Source: Apostichopus californicus (taxonomy: Eukaryota; Echinodermata; Holothuroidea; Aspidochirotida; Stichopodidae). From it: a DNA stretch of 53,024 nucleotides. The notes under the pieces are model-generated. The model saw nothing but the letters and a program-made list of their open reading frames with translations, was not told the DNA's origin and made no database searches. The position numbers were made by a program, and so were the translations under genes. Where the stretch lies: the NCBI GenBank assembly GCA_020650975.1, contig JAIPMN010002554.1, positions 1-53,024 on the forward strand, written 5' to 3'. How positions within the stretch are numbered: the stretch's first letter is position 1; each line of letters opens with the position of its first letter. Of this stretch, positions 1-10,400 are shown piece after piece.

Positions 1-1748
1 CCTGTGTTATTCAGAGCAACAGCGCATTCGAATTCCAGATCGCAGAACAAATTGTTGTTGATAGTGGTTGCCAGGGGAATATGATGAACAAAACTATTTC
101 GCCGGAATAGACGGCACCGATGAACAGGTGCAAATGTTAAATTGAGTTTAGTACAGGAAGTGACACAGTGTACAGTACAAGCAAGAAAATACAAATAAAT
201 AAAAAATATCGTCGAATATTTTACAAAAGTAGGCTAATATATGCGGTTGACCCTATATATTTCTATTAGTAGCTCTGCGATTAAAGTTATTCAACCCTAT
301 AGAAATGGTATCATCCTAATTATTTGCATATGTACATGGTAGACAGTTACAACAAGTGCATGAAGTTTCCTGACCGGCTGTACATACCGCGCGTACACAG
401 TTGCAGTAATCTACACTGCTCAATTGTGTATATGTACATCTTGTTCTTAGTACGAGGTAATTTACGCGGAACTCGGGTCGAAGCAACGGGTTTTTTAAAC
501 AAAATATTTCTAAGTTAGTGATATCGATGGATTAATCACCCGTTAGAATGGAGGGAAAACACAACGAGCCTTCATATGATCGTATCAAATAGTTGCAACG
601 ATGGTGCTGATGAGATGTTTTACTATAGTGTGAAAATATGACATGTTTACAAAGATGCAAGTTACTGTTCAATATCGTTGATCGCACAAAAAAACCGTTT
701 TGGATTTGATATATTTTTGATCACCGGAATCTTGCGTTACCACCAAACTTTTAGAAAAGTATCATTATTGTATGTGATTGATTTACCAAAAAAAGGTAAG
801 AGTTTCTGTTTCGTATCTTCGGAGTTACAAGCAAAAGTCGGCGATTCTTACGCGGAACTCATGCATACGCGGAACCCATGTACCTACTGTAGTCATATTC
901 TGATACCTCGGTTACGGAATCGTAGGGGTGGGCAAATGAATCGAGTTCCTATAAATATAAAATTTACAATGTAGGGTATGGACCGCTCTCAAATCGGGGT
1001 GGAGTAGACTTGAATGTGTTTACCAGTGTTTTGAGGTGCGGATGCCAGCTTTTCAGGTTCAACCTTCATGGCAAATGGTCATGCCTTGCCTACGTGTATT
1101 TTTTCTCTCGCCGTGACAGGCCTCCACTAACTGTTCACTACCTGGTGCAGGTTTCGTGCAGCAACCAGAGAGCTATTTTAAATATTAGTGGTCGGTAAGG
1201 GTGTGACCGTTTAAACGGTTAACCGGCCGCAAATGCACTATCCGTTTACAAAATCACAAACCGTATAAACGGAAAATTACGATAATTTTTCCCTTAACAG
1301 AATTAGCGTATATTGTGAAGCTTTGAGTGGAACGAGAAAGAGAGATATATGGAGGGGACATTCAAAGAGAATATCTGAAAAACCTTACGATATTTTTCAC
1401 AAATATTGATGCTTAGATAAGTGCTTCCTCACAATCAACGAGCCGCCCGAAAACTCGCTCCGCTTACGTAAAACTTCTAGGTATATAACACGTGGAAAAA
1501 CCCGACTTTTTGCACACATAATTCCCACTGACATTGGTCACAGAACATAAGTAGGTCATCAGCATTCGAACTTCCCCAAGTTGATCGCACCATGGGAACG
1601 ACACGACACATTGAACATGATGTTACATTTTGCCGCCAATGCAAATTATGAATGGTACTGTGCTGCGCGGTTAAAACTTAACCTATTGCGACACAAATTT
1701 TGGGAAGCTGTTGTTGAAGTAACTTTTGTATCAAATGTAAAGTACTCG
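1..1748. other. Intergenic, no gene recognised
   Basis: I find no exon, RNA gene or protein family here. Short open frames exist but none has recognisable residues or splice context. The only structured part is a small cluster at 1206-1275 built from the word CCGTTTAAACGG: a perfect 14-bp palindrome, ACCGTTTAAACGGT, at 1206-1219 is followed by degraded copies (ATCCGTTTAC, ACCGTATAAACGG). It resembles the larger word arrays further right. Confidence 0.5.
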
Positions 1749-2680
1749 ATTCAATTCAATTCATAAGACTTTATTTCAATCTCTTGTATTAAAGTATGCA
1801 ATTTAACAGTAGATCTGGGTAAATGTACAAGAGAACATAGAGATTGAGGAGTGCCAACAAGAAGCTCTGTAGAGCTTGTTTACATTGACACCCCTTTACA
1901 AATAAAATATAGAATGAAAGCTTAAGTATACAGAGAAAACAGAACTAAGATGGCAATGAAAGGAAATACATAATCAATGATAGTTTCATATAAGATACTC
2001 TTTAAGATGTTTTTTGAAGGTGTTCAAAGTTTTACAACCAGTAATAGTAGTAGGGAGGTAATCCGCATTACAAATATAACGAATGGCTCTCTTTAGAAGT
2101 AAATAAAGGGGTTCAATTCTAGAAGCATGGGTACTGCCCCAAATAACATTACAATAGGTAAGATAGGGAAGTATGAGTGTATTATACAAAGTAACCAATG
2201 TGCTTCTGGGAAGGATTTGGCGAAGTCTATTAAGAACTCCAACGCCTTTAGACACTTTCATACAAATATTCTGAATAGGATTATTCCAAGAAAGATGATT
2301 ATCGATATAAACGCCAAGAAATTTAGTAATCTGAGACAGCATAACTTCAACACCGCAAAGTCTGATTCTATTTATGTTAGGATTTAAGTGCTTTGAAGGT
2401 GTACTAAACACAATAGAGGTAGTTTTCTTAACATTGAGTGACAATTTATTTCCAGAAAACCAATTATGAATATATGTAAACTCATTCTGTATAGTATCCA
2501 ATAGAAAATCAATGTCATTACTGGAAAACAACAGGTTGTATCATCAGCATAAAAGATTATATGAAATTTATTGCTGGCTCTATAGCGGTCATTAACATAA
2601 ATTTTAAACAACAATGGACCAAGTATGGACCCTTCAGGAACACCACACTTAATTGGCTTAGAAACAGAATTTATATATTA
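1749..2680 (-). mobile_element. Non-LTR retrotransposon 3' fragment (CR1/Jockey-like)
   Basis: This is the 3' end of a LINE-type retrotransposon on the minus strand, truncated at its 5' end near 2680. It holds part of a reverse transcriptase reading frame, then about 240 nt of 3' UTR with an AATAAA at 1775-1770. It terminates in three tandem copies of a pentamer (ATTCA on the plus strand, 1749-1763). A short tandem-repeat tail instead of poly(A) is typical of CR1/L2-type elements. Beyond 2680 the sequence turns into AT-rich DNA. I place it in the CR1/Jockey group from the reverse transcriptase C-terminal motifs; the exact clade is not determined. Confidence 0.8.
1986..2675 (-). pseudogene. 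Reverse transcriptase fragment, frameshifted
   Basis: The conceptual translation contains reverse transcriptase landmarks in order: GVPEGSILGPLLF (about 2655-2610), the catalytic FYADD box (about 2560), then a second frame with the WFSGNKLSLNVKKT segment, FLGVYIDNHLSW and the C-terminal thumb-like motif LPYLTYCNVIWG. It stops at 1986. The FYADD box and the downstream part are in different frames, so a single-base indel lies between them, near 2525-2550. The finger domain, the endonuclease and any ORF1 are missing, so the copy cannot be functional. It sits between or upstream of the exon-like segments of the plus-strand gene, possibly inside its first intron. Confidence 0.85.
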
Positions 2681-2791
2681 TTAATAGCAACAAACTATAT
2701 TATATTATTATTAATGATATTATATTGTAATATTACCTCTACTCTTCGCGTGCATACGATTCCAATCACCATTTTATTTTATTTTCGACAG

Positions 2792-2901
2792 ATGACACGG
2801 CAGAACTCCAGAAGATTCTCGAAGGGAGGAAGGAGGAAGCCCCGATGGGCAGAGGACATCGAGCAAAGAAGAGGAAAGTCATCGAGAGTGCGCCAGAGAA
2901 T
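2792..2901 (+). CDS. Coding exon of unrecognised plus-strand gene (basic, NLS-like)
   Basis: A pyrimidine-rich tract ending in CGACAG precedes 2792 and a consensus donor (AAT|GTAAGT) follows 2901, so both splice sites look good. In the frame that stays open into the next exon it reads about 36 residues, beginning DDTAELQKILEGRK and containing AKKRKV, a monopartite SV40-type nuclear localisation motif. It ends in phase 0. The 5' part of the gene was not found: the retrotransposon fragment lies immediately upstream. An alternative frame starts with ATG at 2792 but stops early in the next exon. I do not recognise the family; a nuclear protein is an inference from the basic motif. Confidence 0.5.
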
Positions 2902-3093
2902 GTAAGTCATTGCTATTCAATAAACAATAAATGAACGTATTTTTCATTTTCCCCTATCAATTTTTTGCTTATTTTCCTGCCTGCTTCTGGGAATCCATCG
3001 TGCTTCGCGCACATTTTGAAATTGCTTTATTAGCAAATGAATCATCCATCACACAATCGAAAAGCATTCTGTTTTTCCTTATTTCGTTCATAG

Positions 3094-3216
3094 AATGTGT
3101 CTCAGCATTGTCAGCAACAACACAAGAAAACAAAGAAATCCAAGCAACCGAACTACAGGAGCTTCATGAATGAAATTCTTGCAGAGGTGCCCCAAGGAAC
3201 TACAACTGCTGACAAG
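3094..3216 (+). CDS. Coding exon of unrecognised plus-strand gene
   Basis: The exon is 123 bp (41 codons), phase 0 at both ends, bounded by TTCATAG and AAG|GTGATT. In phase with the preceding exon it encodes a glutamine/lysine-rich start (QHCQQQHKKTKKSKQ) followed by the better-ordered segment PNYRSFMNEILAEVPQG. The shared frame across two independently predicted splice junctions is the main argument that it is real. An overlapping frame stops at 3171-3173. No domain recognised. Confidence 0.5.
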
Positions 3217-3752
3217 GTGATTTATAGCAACTGCACTTCTTTCACCTCACTATAACAAATTTAGTACCAATATCAGTTGTGCATAGTGATAGGAGAAAGC
3301 TTCGTCATCATGCTCGTGTGAATTCGCGTGTCTTTGTGTGCTTACCGTACTCCTCATCGCTTGGTCACGGAAATTCCGATCGTTGTTACCGTGCCCCCAC
3401 CCCCACCCCTGTGAATTTGGTAAAATATGCTATGAGGTTGGAAGTCGAGATATAGTCAACATTTAGTGGCGAAAATTTTGAAGGTCATCTGGAGGTTATT
3501 CGAGGTCATTAGAAGTCAATTGAAAACGTTCATATTATTAGTACATGGTTGGTATGCAGTTCACCATACTTTTGGAGTCATGTTCCTAACATACGATTGA
3601 ACTTATGGTTGGTATGTTTGTATCAGACTTGATAGGAAATACATGTCCGTCTGACGTGACATCATAAAAATAATGATTATAGAGACATCATGGTTCAGAA
3701 ACTCATAAGTCTGTTTTGGTTATGTAAGAATCAAATGCATACCATTTTTCAG

Positions 3753-3836
3753 GATAACACCATACAGAAACTGGAGGAGATCGAGGAAATGAAAGAGGAA
3801 AAGAAGCAACTGCGATGGAAACATCATATTGTATAA
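3753..3836 (+). CDS. Coding exon, charged helix, possible alternative terminal exon
   Basis: It starts after ATTTTTCAG in phase 0, continuing the previous exon's frame. It encodes a highly charged, probably coiled-coil helix (DNTIQKLEEIEEMKEEKK) and reaches TAA at 3834-3836. A possible donor at 3831 (ATT|GTATAA) would give only a 45-nt intron to the next exon-like segment, and the phases do not match. Either this is an alternative last exon, or the junction is misassembled or non-canonical. Confidence 0.45.
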   Translation, partial: DNTIQKLEEIEEMKEEKKQLRWKHHIV

Positions 3837-3875
3837 CGGAGTCTGAATAATTTATTTACATGATTGATATTTCAG

Positions 3876-3955
3876 ATTTGCCGGATATGTTGGCACAGAT
3901 GCGGGAGCTGAGGAAACCATCCACAGATGAAGGCTCCACCAACCAGATTGTTGAG
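3876..3955 (+). CDS. Possible coding exon of unrecognised plus-strand gene
   Basis: It is flanked by ATATTTCAG and GAG|GTATGC. Only one frame is open, encoding LPDMLAQMRELRKPSTDEG and a few more residues. That frame needs one base carried over from the previous exon, whereas the preceding exon-like segment ends in phase 0, so the join is unresolved. The composition matches the other exons of this putative gene. Confidence 0.4.
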
Positions 3956-4129
3956 GTATGCGGCTCTACTGACGTGTAAACTAATAAGGTCAAAGTGAAC
4001 TGTTCGCATCTCATTCCACTCCAGGGGAGGGGGGGGTGGAGGATGATAGTACACAGTCAAATCTACATACCTTCCGCAGCGTTGGGGGTTCAAAATAAAG
4101 GGATCACTTTTCACCCCATTGCTTTTCAC

Positions 4130-5215
4130 TTTAGTGATGGAAAATCTACGGTGAGTGGAGGGTGCCTATAATTTTTCCGAGCAGATCTCATTAATATTCA
4201 ATAATTAGCGGGACTTGGAAGCAAATCGTTTGAATGTCACCATCTTTATGCTCGATCCTCTTCCAACTTGCTCTTGTGACATCATTGAAGAGTGGGGTCA
4301 GTAGCCATGCTCGACCTCATCATACCCCATGTGTTTAACATACCGTAAGCAATGCTGTAGGGAGGACAATCCAGTGCCCAACGAGTGGAGAAAAGGCGTT
4401 GGGTGCCGCTGTTTGGGAGGCAAGATTGAAAAATGATGCCTTAAGCCAAACATACCGAACCATATGCCTACTGTTGAGGTATGTCATCAACATATGCCTG
4501 TGGGAAACAACCCAAAGGCAAGGAATCACGAAGTCAGCGGCTTTCTTGTTACATGATGAAAACAGTCTCGATTGGTCGAACTGATAATGGCAAAATATTT
4601 TTGATTTTTCAACACAACCCACCGAATTACCGCAACGGCCTATGAAGCAGGGATGGCCGCATTGATCAAAAGGTGCAATCACCAATAACCCACGAAAATG
4701 GTAAACGACATGCTAACTGGCCTGTATAGCACCGGATACATGGCCACTCATACTTTGACTGGAATCAGTGAGTCCGGCAAGGGTTTCCTATTGTTTGTTT
4801 GTAGTGCGGATGACATTGCTATTCATGAATGGACGGGGCTCAGAACCAAAGCCTTTTTTGGAGCTGATCACGATGAGTGGAAGATGCAGTGTGACAGATT
4901 GTTCTCATATTTGTGTGACAGATACCCATAGTGAGTAGATAGTCCCTATTGTTTTCAGAGCCGATTTTCATGAGTGGGCGTGGCTCAGACCCAAAACCTT
5001 ATAATTTCTCGTGAACACGAACAGTGGAAGACGCAATGTCAGATTACTCATAGTGAATAGATAGTCCCTATTGATCTTGGTGCCGATCTCAATATTATTC
5101 ATGAGTGGGCGGGGCTTTGAAGCAAATCCTCCATATGCGAATATCCTTATAGGACCGTATGTCCAATTCACTTCCAACTTGCTTTGATGACATCATTGCA
5201 GCTCATTGGAAATTC
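4130..5215 (+). repeat. Degenerate tandem repeat, about 130-145 bp unit
   Basis: A sequence centred on CATGAGTGGGCGGGGCT recurs at 4824, 4969 and 5100, spaced 145 and 131 bp. Each is accompanied by ATAGTGAGTAGATAGTCCCT-like and CAGAGCCGAT-like segments. A fourth, more diverged copy lies at 4180-4290. The CTTCCAACTTGCTYTTGTGACATCATTG block is shared between the first and last copies. Open frames in this block are side effects of the repeat. Confidence 0.6.
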
Positions 5216-6342
5216 TCTGACATAGCATGTTCAAGAGATTATGTTAAAAACTACAAATACAAAAAGGACGGTGCAGCACACCTTCAGGTGGTTTCCCTGA
5301 AAGATAATAAAAAAGAAACAAAACATAAAAATAAAGTCGCTAAATTGTGTACCAGACTAACTGTACTCTCTGTGACCCAATTACGGTGGTTTCTACACTG
5401 TCTGAACAACTACAATAACAAGGGTAGATCTGGGAGCACCACTAGACTTAACACATAATAGTTATGAGATTGTGACATTTAAATTTCGGCACGTCTGCCT
5501 TACAATCTCTCCGTCCATTTCTGGGCAGGGCATTACACTAATAAAACAATAACACAAATTGACCTAGTAAATTACATCTCAACCAGTTCCCCGTACACAG
5601 AACGTGTAACTTATTACAGTATACATCGTTGAAGAACTAATTGTGGTTACCACAGCAGCGAGAGGCAATTTGTCCAAAACCAATTTCAACAGAGGTGAAT
5701 TTAATCTTAATCAGTGCTGGTTAACACATTAAGTGTTGAATAATGAAAGAAAATACCTGAATGAATAATTAGATAACGTTACGCAGGCTCACTGGGGTGG
5801 CTTGCCTATTACACACATATATTCAACGATAACATGGGCGCAGCCATCTTGTTTGTGATAGGGCGCTCTATCGGAATATAGTACGAAATACATTACACAC
5901 TAAACAATTCACCGTAAAGCACGCTTAGCCTGGACAATGAACACACGATGCCCTCGAATACAACAATAACAAGGCATGTGAACTTATAATAATATATTTT
6001 AACAGTACAAAACTTAACTAAGCCCTAGAAAATACTCGATTTGAACTTGAATACCATCGTTATGCATTCTCGGAAAAAATAAACCTAGGCCTACCCACAC
6101 GATATCACGATAGGGTAACCCACGCTGAGACTAGGTCCACGTTGTAGGAACAAAAATACGAATTGTGAGTCATAAACTCACTAATACTTCCCTATCCTAA
6201 CATGAGCCAGAGCTTAAATATAATATTCATATAATTACCTCAATTACGTCTTGAAAACGGCATCTTCGGCAATCAACTCTATATTTGAAACTGGATCCTT
6301 AAAATGTCTTGTGTACATATAAAGGATAAAGTATCAAGGTAC
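5216..6342. other. Intronic/intergenic DNA, no gene recognised
   Basis: No convincing exon was found, although the phase mismatch between the flanking exon-like segments suggests at least one small exon may be hidden here. A YY1-type word, GCAGCCATCTTG (reverse complement CAAGATGGCTGC), occurs at 5840-5851. Confidence 0.4.
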
Positions 6343-6535
6343 AGCACTACACATAGCTCAGATGGTAGAGCGGATTGTACGGCAGTATGTTGTGGGTTCG
6401 AGTCCCGCTCGTGCTAAGTTGTCCCCGTCATTCGAGTTCTCGTTAAAGGAGTAGCGGAGTTGCATGTACAGACTTGCTCACTTGCAATAGTTGCATTAAA
6501 AGTTGGATTACTATATTATTACTATTATAACATAC
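6343..6535 (+). mobile_element. tRNA-derived SINE
   Basis: A tRNA-like head carries an A box (TAGCTCAGATGG) and a perfect B box (GGTTCGAGTCC) at 6374-6405. The terminal TCGTGCT can pair with AGCAC near 6354. The T arm folds, but the anticodon arm does not pair and there are extra bases before the D arm, so this is not a functional tRNA gene. A short unrelated body ends in a TTA-rich tail (ACTATATTATTACTATTAT) near 6530, as in SINEs. Confidence 0.65.
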
Positions 6536-6569
6536 TCAGCCTAATCTAGAGTCTCCATTCTTTTTCCAG

Positions 6570-6682
6570 AACGTGTGACAGGCGCGTTCCCAAAAACAAC
6601 ACCATCGGCTGTAAGAGCCATGATGCGACAGAAGCTGGCGAACGCAGTCAAAACTGTGAAGAGGAATGCAGCCGAGCAGTAG
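6570..6682 (+). CDS. Putative last coding exon of unrecognised plus-strand gene
   Basis: It follows a good acceptor (ATTCTTTTTCCAG) and reads to TAG at 6680-6682 in the frame encoding RVTGAFPKTTPSAVRAMM and a lysine/alanine-rich helical end (KLANAVKTVKRNAAEQ). This frame needs one base from the preceding exon. A second frame is open to 6705 but looks less protein-like. A canonical AATAAA lies 82 nt past the stop, which supports a real 3' terminal exon. The family is not recognised. Confidence 0.5.
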
Positions 6683-6763
6683 CACAGCCGGACGTATGCA
6701 GTTGTTAAATGCTTCAGAACTTAATTGTCAACCTGTTACTTGTATTTGATTTGGACGGACGTG

Positions 6764-6769
6764 AATAAA
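6764..6769 (+). terminator. Polyadenylation signal of the plus-strand gene
   Basis: AATAAA within GTGAATAAAGAAATC, 82 nt after the stop at 6680-6682. The distance and orientation fit a short 3' UTR ending before the SINE at 6915. Confidence 0.5.
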
Positions 6770-6914
6770 GAAATCGGAACCACGAAAATTAACCCATGTG
6801 GCGTTTGTGATCATTGTCTCGGATGCTGCAGTGAAAGTATATATTTGGGAATTTTTTTGGAAAATTGAGCTACCAGTGGCATTCGTAGAAGCTGTATTGA
6901 TCTTCGTTGTGTGG

Positions 6915-7325
6915 ATTAGACGGATTAGCTCAGTCGGTAGAGCTATGGACTTGTGATTAGTAGATCGTGGGTTCGATTCCAGCCAAGGGCTGCTCCGTAG
7001 TGTAGTGCTGTTAGACAAAGCACGGCTTCTCGATTGCCTCTCTCCACCCAGGTGCTAATTGGGTGAGGCAACTATTGATAATTGGCAGAGAAATGTGCGC
7101 TGGCTTGTGGCTGCACCCTATGGGATGTCCCCCGGGGGACACGCTCCGCTCCGGTGACGTATGTCTGGATCGATCAGATTGGACAGCGCACATAGTGCAG
7201 GATCGACAAGTTGTCTATGATCGGGGTAATATCTGTGAAGCGCTTCCATACTTCGGTGATAAGGCGCTACGGTATATAAGAAACAAGATATTATTATTGT
7301 TATTATTATATAATATATTATGGAA
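6915..7325 (+). mobile_element. tRNA-derived SINE with AT-rich tail
   Basis: The head has an A box (TTAGCTCAGTCGG) and a B box (GGGTTCGATTCC) at 6931-6981. The body carries CCACCCAGGTGCTAATTGGG, and near the end GGCGCTACGGTATATAAG is followed by an (ATT)n tail (7289-7320). This head/body/ATT-tail layout is that of invertebrate SINEs. It lies tail-to-tail with the next element. Confidence 0.7.
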
Positions 7326-7329
7326 CGAT

Positions 7330-7655
7330 GAATAATTGTTCATGTATTCATATCGATATAGCGCCTTTCCACGAAAGTGCTCAAAGCACTATTACTCCGC
7401 TGAACATGGGAAGCAGGCACGCATTCCGGCGATCCCCAACAATTTGTTGCAGCAATTTATGTGCAGGTTGTGCTCAGGTCCATCGCAGGTCTCCAATTCT
7501 TGCCTGGGTAGGAGTGGAGCAATGGAAAGAGTGTTTCGGGTTTCGAATCCACAATCCGCTGATCTCAGGTCTGTTGCTGCGCCGACGGAGCTAGCAGGGT
7601 ATGTTCTCCAGAATGAAGGTTTTTCACAATTGATAGGTTCCCATCAACAGATATG
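7330..7655 (-). mobile_element. tRNA-derived SINE, inverted copy
   Basis: On the minus strand the end reads TTTGAGCACTTTCGTGG, then GGCGCTATATCGATATG, the same GGCGCTATAT signature seen at the tail of the neighbour at 7262-7280. A degenerate B box (GGATTCGAAACCC) lies at about 7530-7545. The two SINEs share the AT-rich junction at 7285-7335 and so form an inverted pair. Confidence 0.6.
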
Positions 7656-7829
7656 AGTCTTTCAGCCTTTAGCGACTCCCCAAAATACTGAGAGGTGTGA
7701 TAAACAACCAAAGTACGGCTGTACCATATGCAACCTGCCCCCTATATGAGGTAATCCATGATGGAATCTGTCGGAGCAAATTAAGCAATTTTGTAGTATT
7801 GGAGGTGCAACTGTGTACAACTGTACTAT

Positions 7830-8165
7830 CAGTGTGGTAAAAGTGTGGTATTGTACCACGGTATTCCATAGTTAAAGTATGCTCAATTTGTGTGATAATA
7901 CCATGGTAAAGTCATGGTAAATACACGGTAACTTTGATGTCTTCAATATTCACTGTGGTAAATCTTTGGTGAACATGTGGTAGAAGCATGGTAAATACAT
8001 GGTATTTTTGGTGTAAGTTACCATGGTAATACCATGACCATAGGGCCAAAATACCATGATATACCATGGTAACTTACCACTTATTTACTACGCTCTTACC
8101 ATGGGTCTACCATGGTAAAAGTCTAGTAATTTACCGTAGTAAAAGCATGGTAAATTTTTACCTGT
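7830..8165. repeat. Iterated-word array, word TACCATGGTAA
   Basis: About a dozen degenerate copies of CATGGTAA / TTACCATG in both orientations. The word is itself palindromic (TACCATGGTA). The centre contains a perfect 16-bp inverted repeat: GTAAGTTACCATGGTA at 8013-8028 and its complement at 8062-8077, separated by 33 nt. No constant period is seen, so this is not an ordinary tandem repeat. No coding capacity. Confidence 0.7.
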
Positions 8166-8255
8166 GGAGCCAAGAGACCTAGCAAGGGCTAGCCTAAGTC
8201 AGGCTATAATGACAACCCACTAGTACTAAGTACAATACATATACTATATATTCCA

Positions 8256-9212
8256 GCACCCATCGAGTGCGCACCTAGGCTAATGTTATTTATCACCGTA
8301 GCAACGTATTTGTATTGCAACATAAACAAAATAGGCATTGTGCATTTCTCTTTATTTTCATAACAAGAATGTCAAATTGATACAACAATTCTGGATTATA
8401 CATTACCGACATGTTTCTGAACAAAATAACTCCAATTTTACCATTTTATTGAAATCAAACTTGTGTCTTCTTGCAACTTAGCTACAAAGTAACAACAATT
8501 TACTGCAATTTATTACAGTTGCTGACTTCCTGTTGTTATTTACTGAAAAGGTCAGGTCAAGGTTCTCATGATCATTTAACACGTCCAAGTTAAACTAAAG
8601 GGAAAATTGCAAATCCCATTACCAGTAACATGGTACATCCTCAATTTGCACACCTAAAAATGTAAAACATTATTTGTTGAAAATTATCAAAACGTTGCTT
8701 CAACCTAGAGTGTAAATTCTTTTCAGAACCGATATTGTTTTACCTACAATACGATGTCATACTCAAACAGGACAATAAACAGATGCGAGAAATATGGCAA
8801 ATTTACGATGCGATATGTAGTTCCGACAAAAATCTCTTTTTTTAAAGGGATTTTTCCGAAATTTGTGCTGAAAAAAGGCTTAGGTGCGCACTTTACGGGC
8901 ACCCCATTCTATGTGTTAGTGTGCAAATTGAAGAAGTGCGCAATTGACAACACCTTATGATACTGTTTTGCATTATATATCAAGTCTATCATGTTTTGTT
9001 TGCTACATTGTGCATTTGGGATCAAAAAGCACGCGTTCTATATGGCATTTTTCCCTGCGCATTTGCTGGATACGTTGAAAAAAGTTAACTGTGACTGACC
9101 AGTCATTAACATAGTACATACACATGTTTGTTGGTAGGCCTATGTGCATCTCTATGTAAGATATTGCTGATTGAGACAAAATAAACCCGTAGGTGCACAC
9201 TCAACGGGCACC
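8256..9212. mobile_element. Possible MITE-like element(s) with shared termini
   Basis: Three copies of one ~25-bp end sequence are present. One is forward at 8256-8280 (CACCCATCGAGTGCGCACC). Two are inverted, at 8878-8902 (AGGTGCGCACTTTACGGGC) and 9188-9212 (AGGTGCACACTCAACGGGC). They could delimit a 0.65-kb or 0.96-kb element, or two nested ones. No transposase-like frame is seen and no target-site duplication was established. Confidence 0.4.
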
Positions 9213-9890
9213 TCAACACAATGTACTAATTAAGTTAGCCTAGGCCCGTAAAGCCTTAGCCATTAGTCTGCCGAGCTAGTGTAATACGTTCGTTTAAAGC
9301 TTCCTAACACGTATGAGGCTTCCTAAAAGGAACTCTAGGCCGGCAATTTGGATCTGCCAAAACATTGTGTGCTGAAGCCTCCGCACAATCAGTGTCGATT
9401 TAGGCCTAGTAACTTGTTCCAAATTCATACCTAGTAATAGCTGATCTCTTTTCAGTTCCCTTATTACATGTAGGCCTACACTGAAAAAAAATACTGAATT
9501 TATATAAAGAATAAGCCCCTACTCATTTACAGTGACCTAAAGATGGAAATATACCTTTTTCTTAAGACAAAGAGAGCACTTGACGTTCTGTGGTTGCCAC
9601 TTGTCAGATTTGAACCCAAAAAACCAAGCTGAAGCTAGCACAGAATTGCAGCACAAATGGATCAATTCTGAAGCTAGCAGCCTAGCACAGCATTTAGCAC
9701 TAATTTAAATCCTGAATGGTATACTAGCTTCAACATATATGAACACTGTACTGTGAATCCTACGTGTACATGTGCTAGCTGTCTGGTTGTGCTTGCTAAT
9801 TCAGAGGCTTACCGACTCTGTTAGTATTTGGTGCAGTATTTACCACATAGAGCTCTCCAGCCCAAGTTCAGTAAACGATAATGAACGTAC
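9213..9890. other. Intergenic, no gene recognised
   Basis: No exon or RNA gene seen. TAGGCCTA-type words are frequent around 9236-9480. CTAGCACAG/GAAGCTAGCA words repeat at 9630-9690. Confidence 0.4.
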
Positions 9891-10400
9891 CCCTTACCAA
9901 AAAATCCCACATAAAACCCATAGGAAATCGGCCATTTCCTATAGGAATAAGCAAAATCCTGTGGGATTTTCAAGTGTATGTGGGGTTTTCAGGAAAATTC
10001 CTGTGGGTTATTTACAAATCCCACATTACTTTTAAATTTATGTGGGATTTTCATGAAAATTTTTTCGGTTTTTTTCTACAAATCCCACATAATTTTTTTA
10101 TATTCCTATAGGATTGCAAGATTATGTTGGATTTACCCGAAATTGATGTGTTTTTTTTTACAAATCCCACATTAATTTTGATGTGGGATTTCCTGGAATA
10201 TTCATGTGGGTTATCATAAATCCCACATGAATTTGATCGAACCATGTGGGATTTAAAGTTTTACATGTGATTTTCAGCACACTCATGTGGGTTTTTTACA
10301 AATCCCATATGATTTTGCAGTTTGTGTCGATTTTTTAAATATTCATGTGGGTTTACCTGAGGTAATACAAAATTATTGTGGGTTTTTGATTTTTTGGGGA
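9891..10400. repeat. Iterated-word array, word AAATCCCACAT / ATGTGGGATTT
   Basis: Some twenty degenerate copies of TGTGGG/CCCACA words occur in both orientations, typically ACAAATCCCACATTA and ATGTGGGATTTTC. Spacing is irregular (roughly 15-35 bp). The array forms the left subterminal region of the putative element. Translated frames here are artefacts. Confidence 0.75.

Noticed and set aside
4335-4685. 116-codon frame on the minus strand
   Set aside because: No recognisable motif, no splice or start context, and it lies in or next to degenerate repeat sequence.
5159-5458. 99-codon frame on the plus strand
   Set aside because: It starts within the degenerate tandem repeat and runs into low-complexity lysine-rich sequence; no family signal.
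6354-6420. Functional tRNA gene
   Set aside because: A and B boxes are present, but the anticodon arm does not pair and bases are inserted before the D arm; the SINE-like body and TTA tail follow.
6921-6990. Functional tRNA gene
   Set aside because: Same reasoning: a tRNA-like head of a SINE with no proper acceptor stem or anticodon arm.
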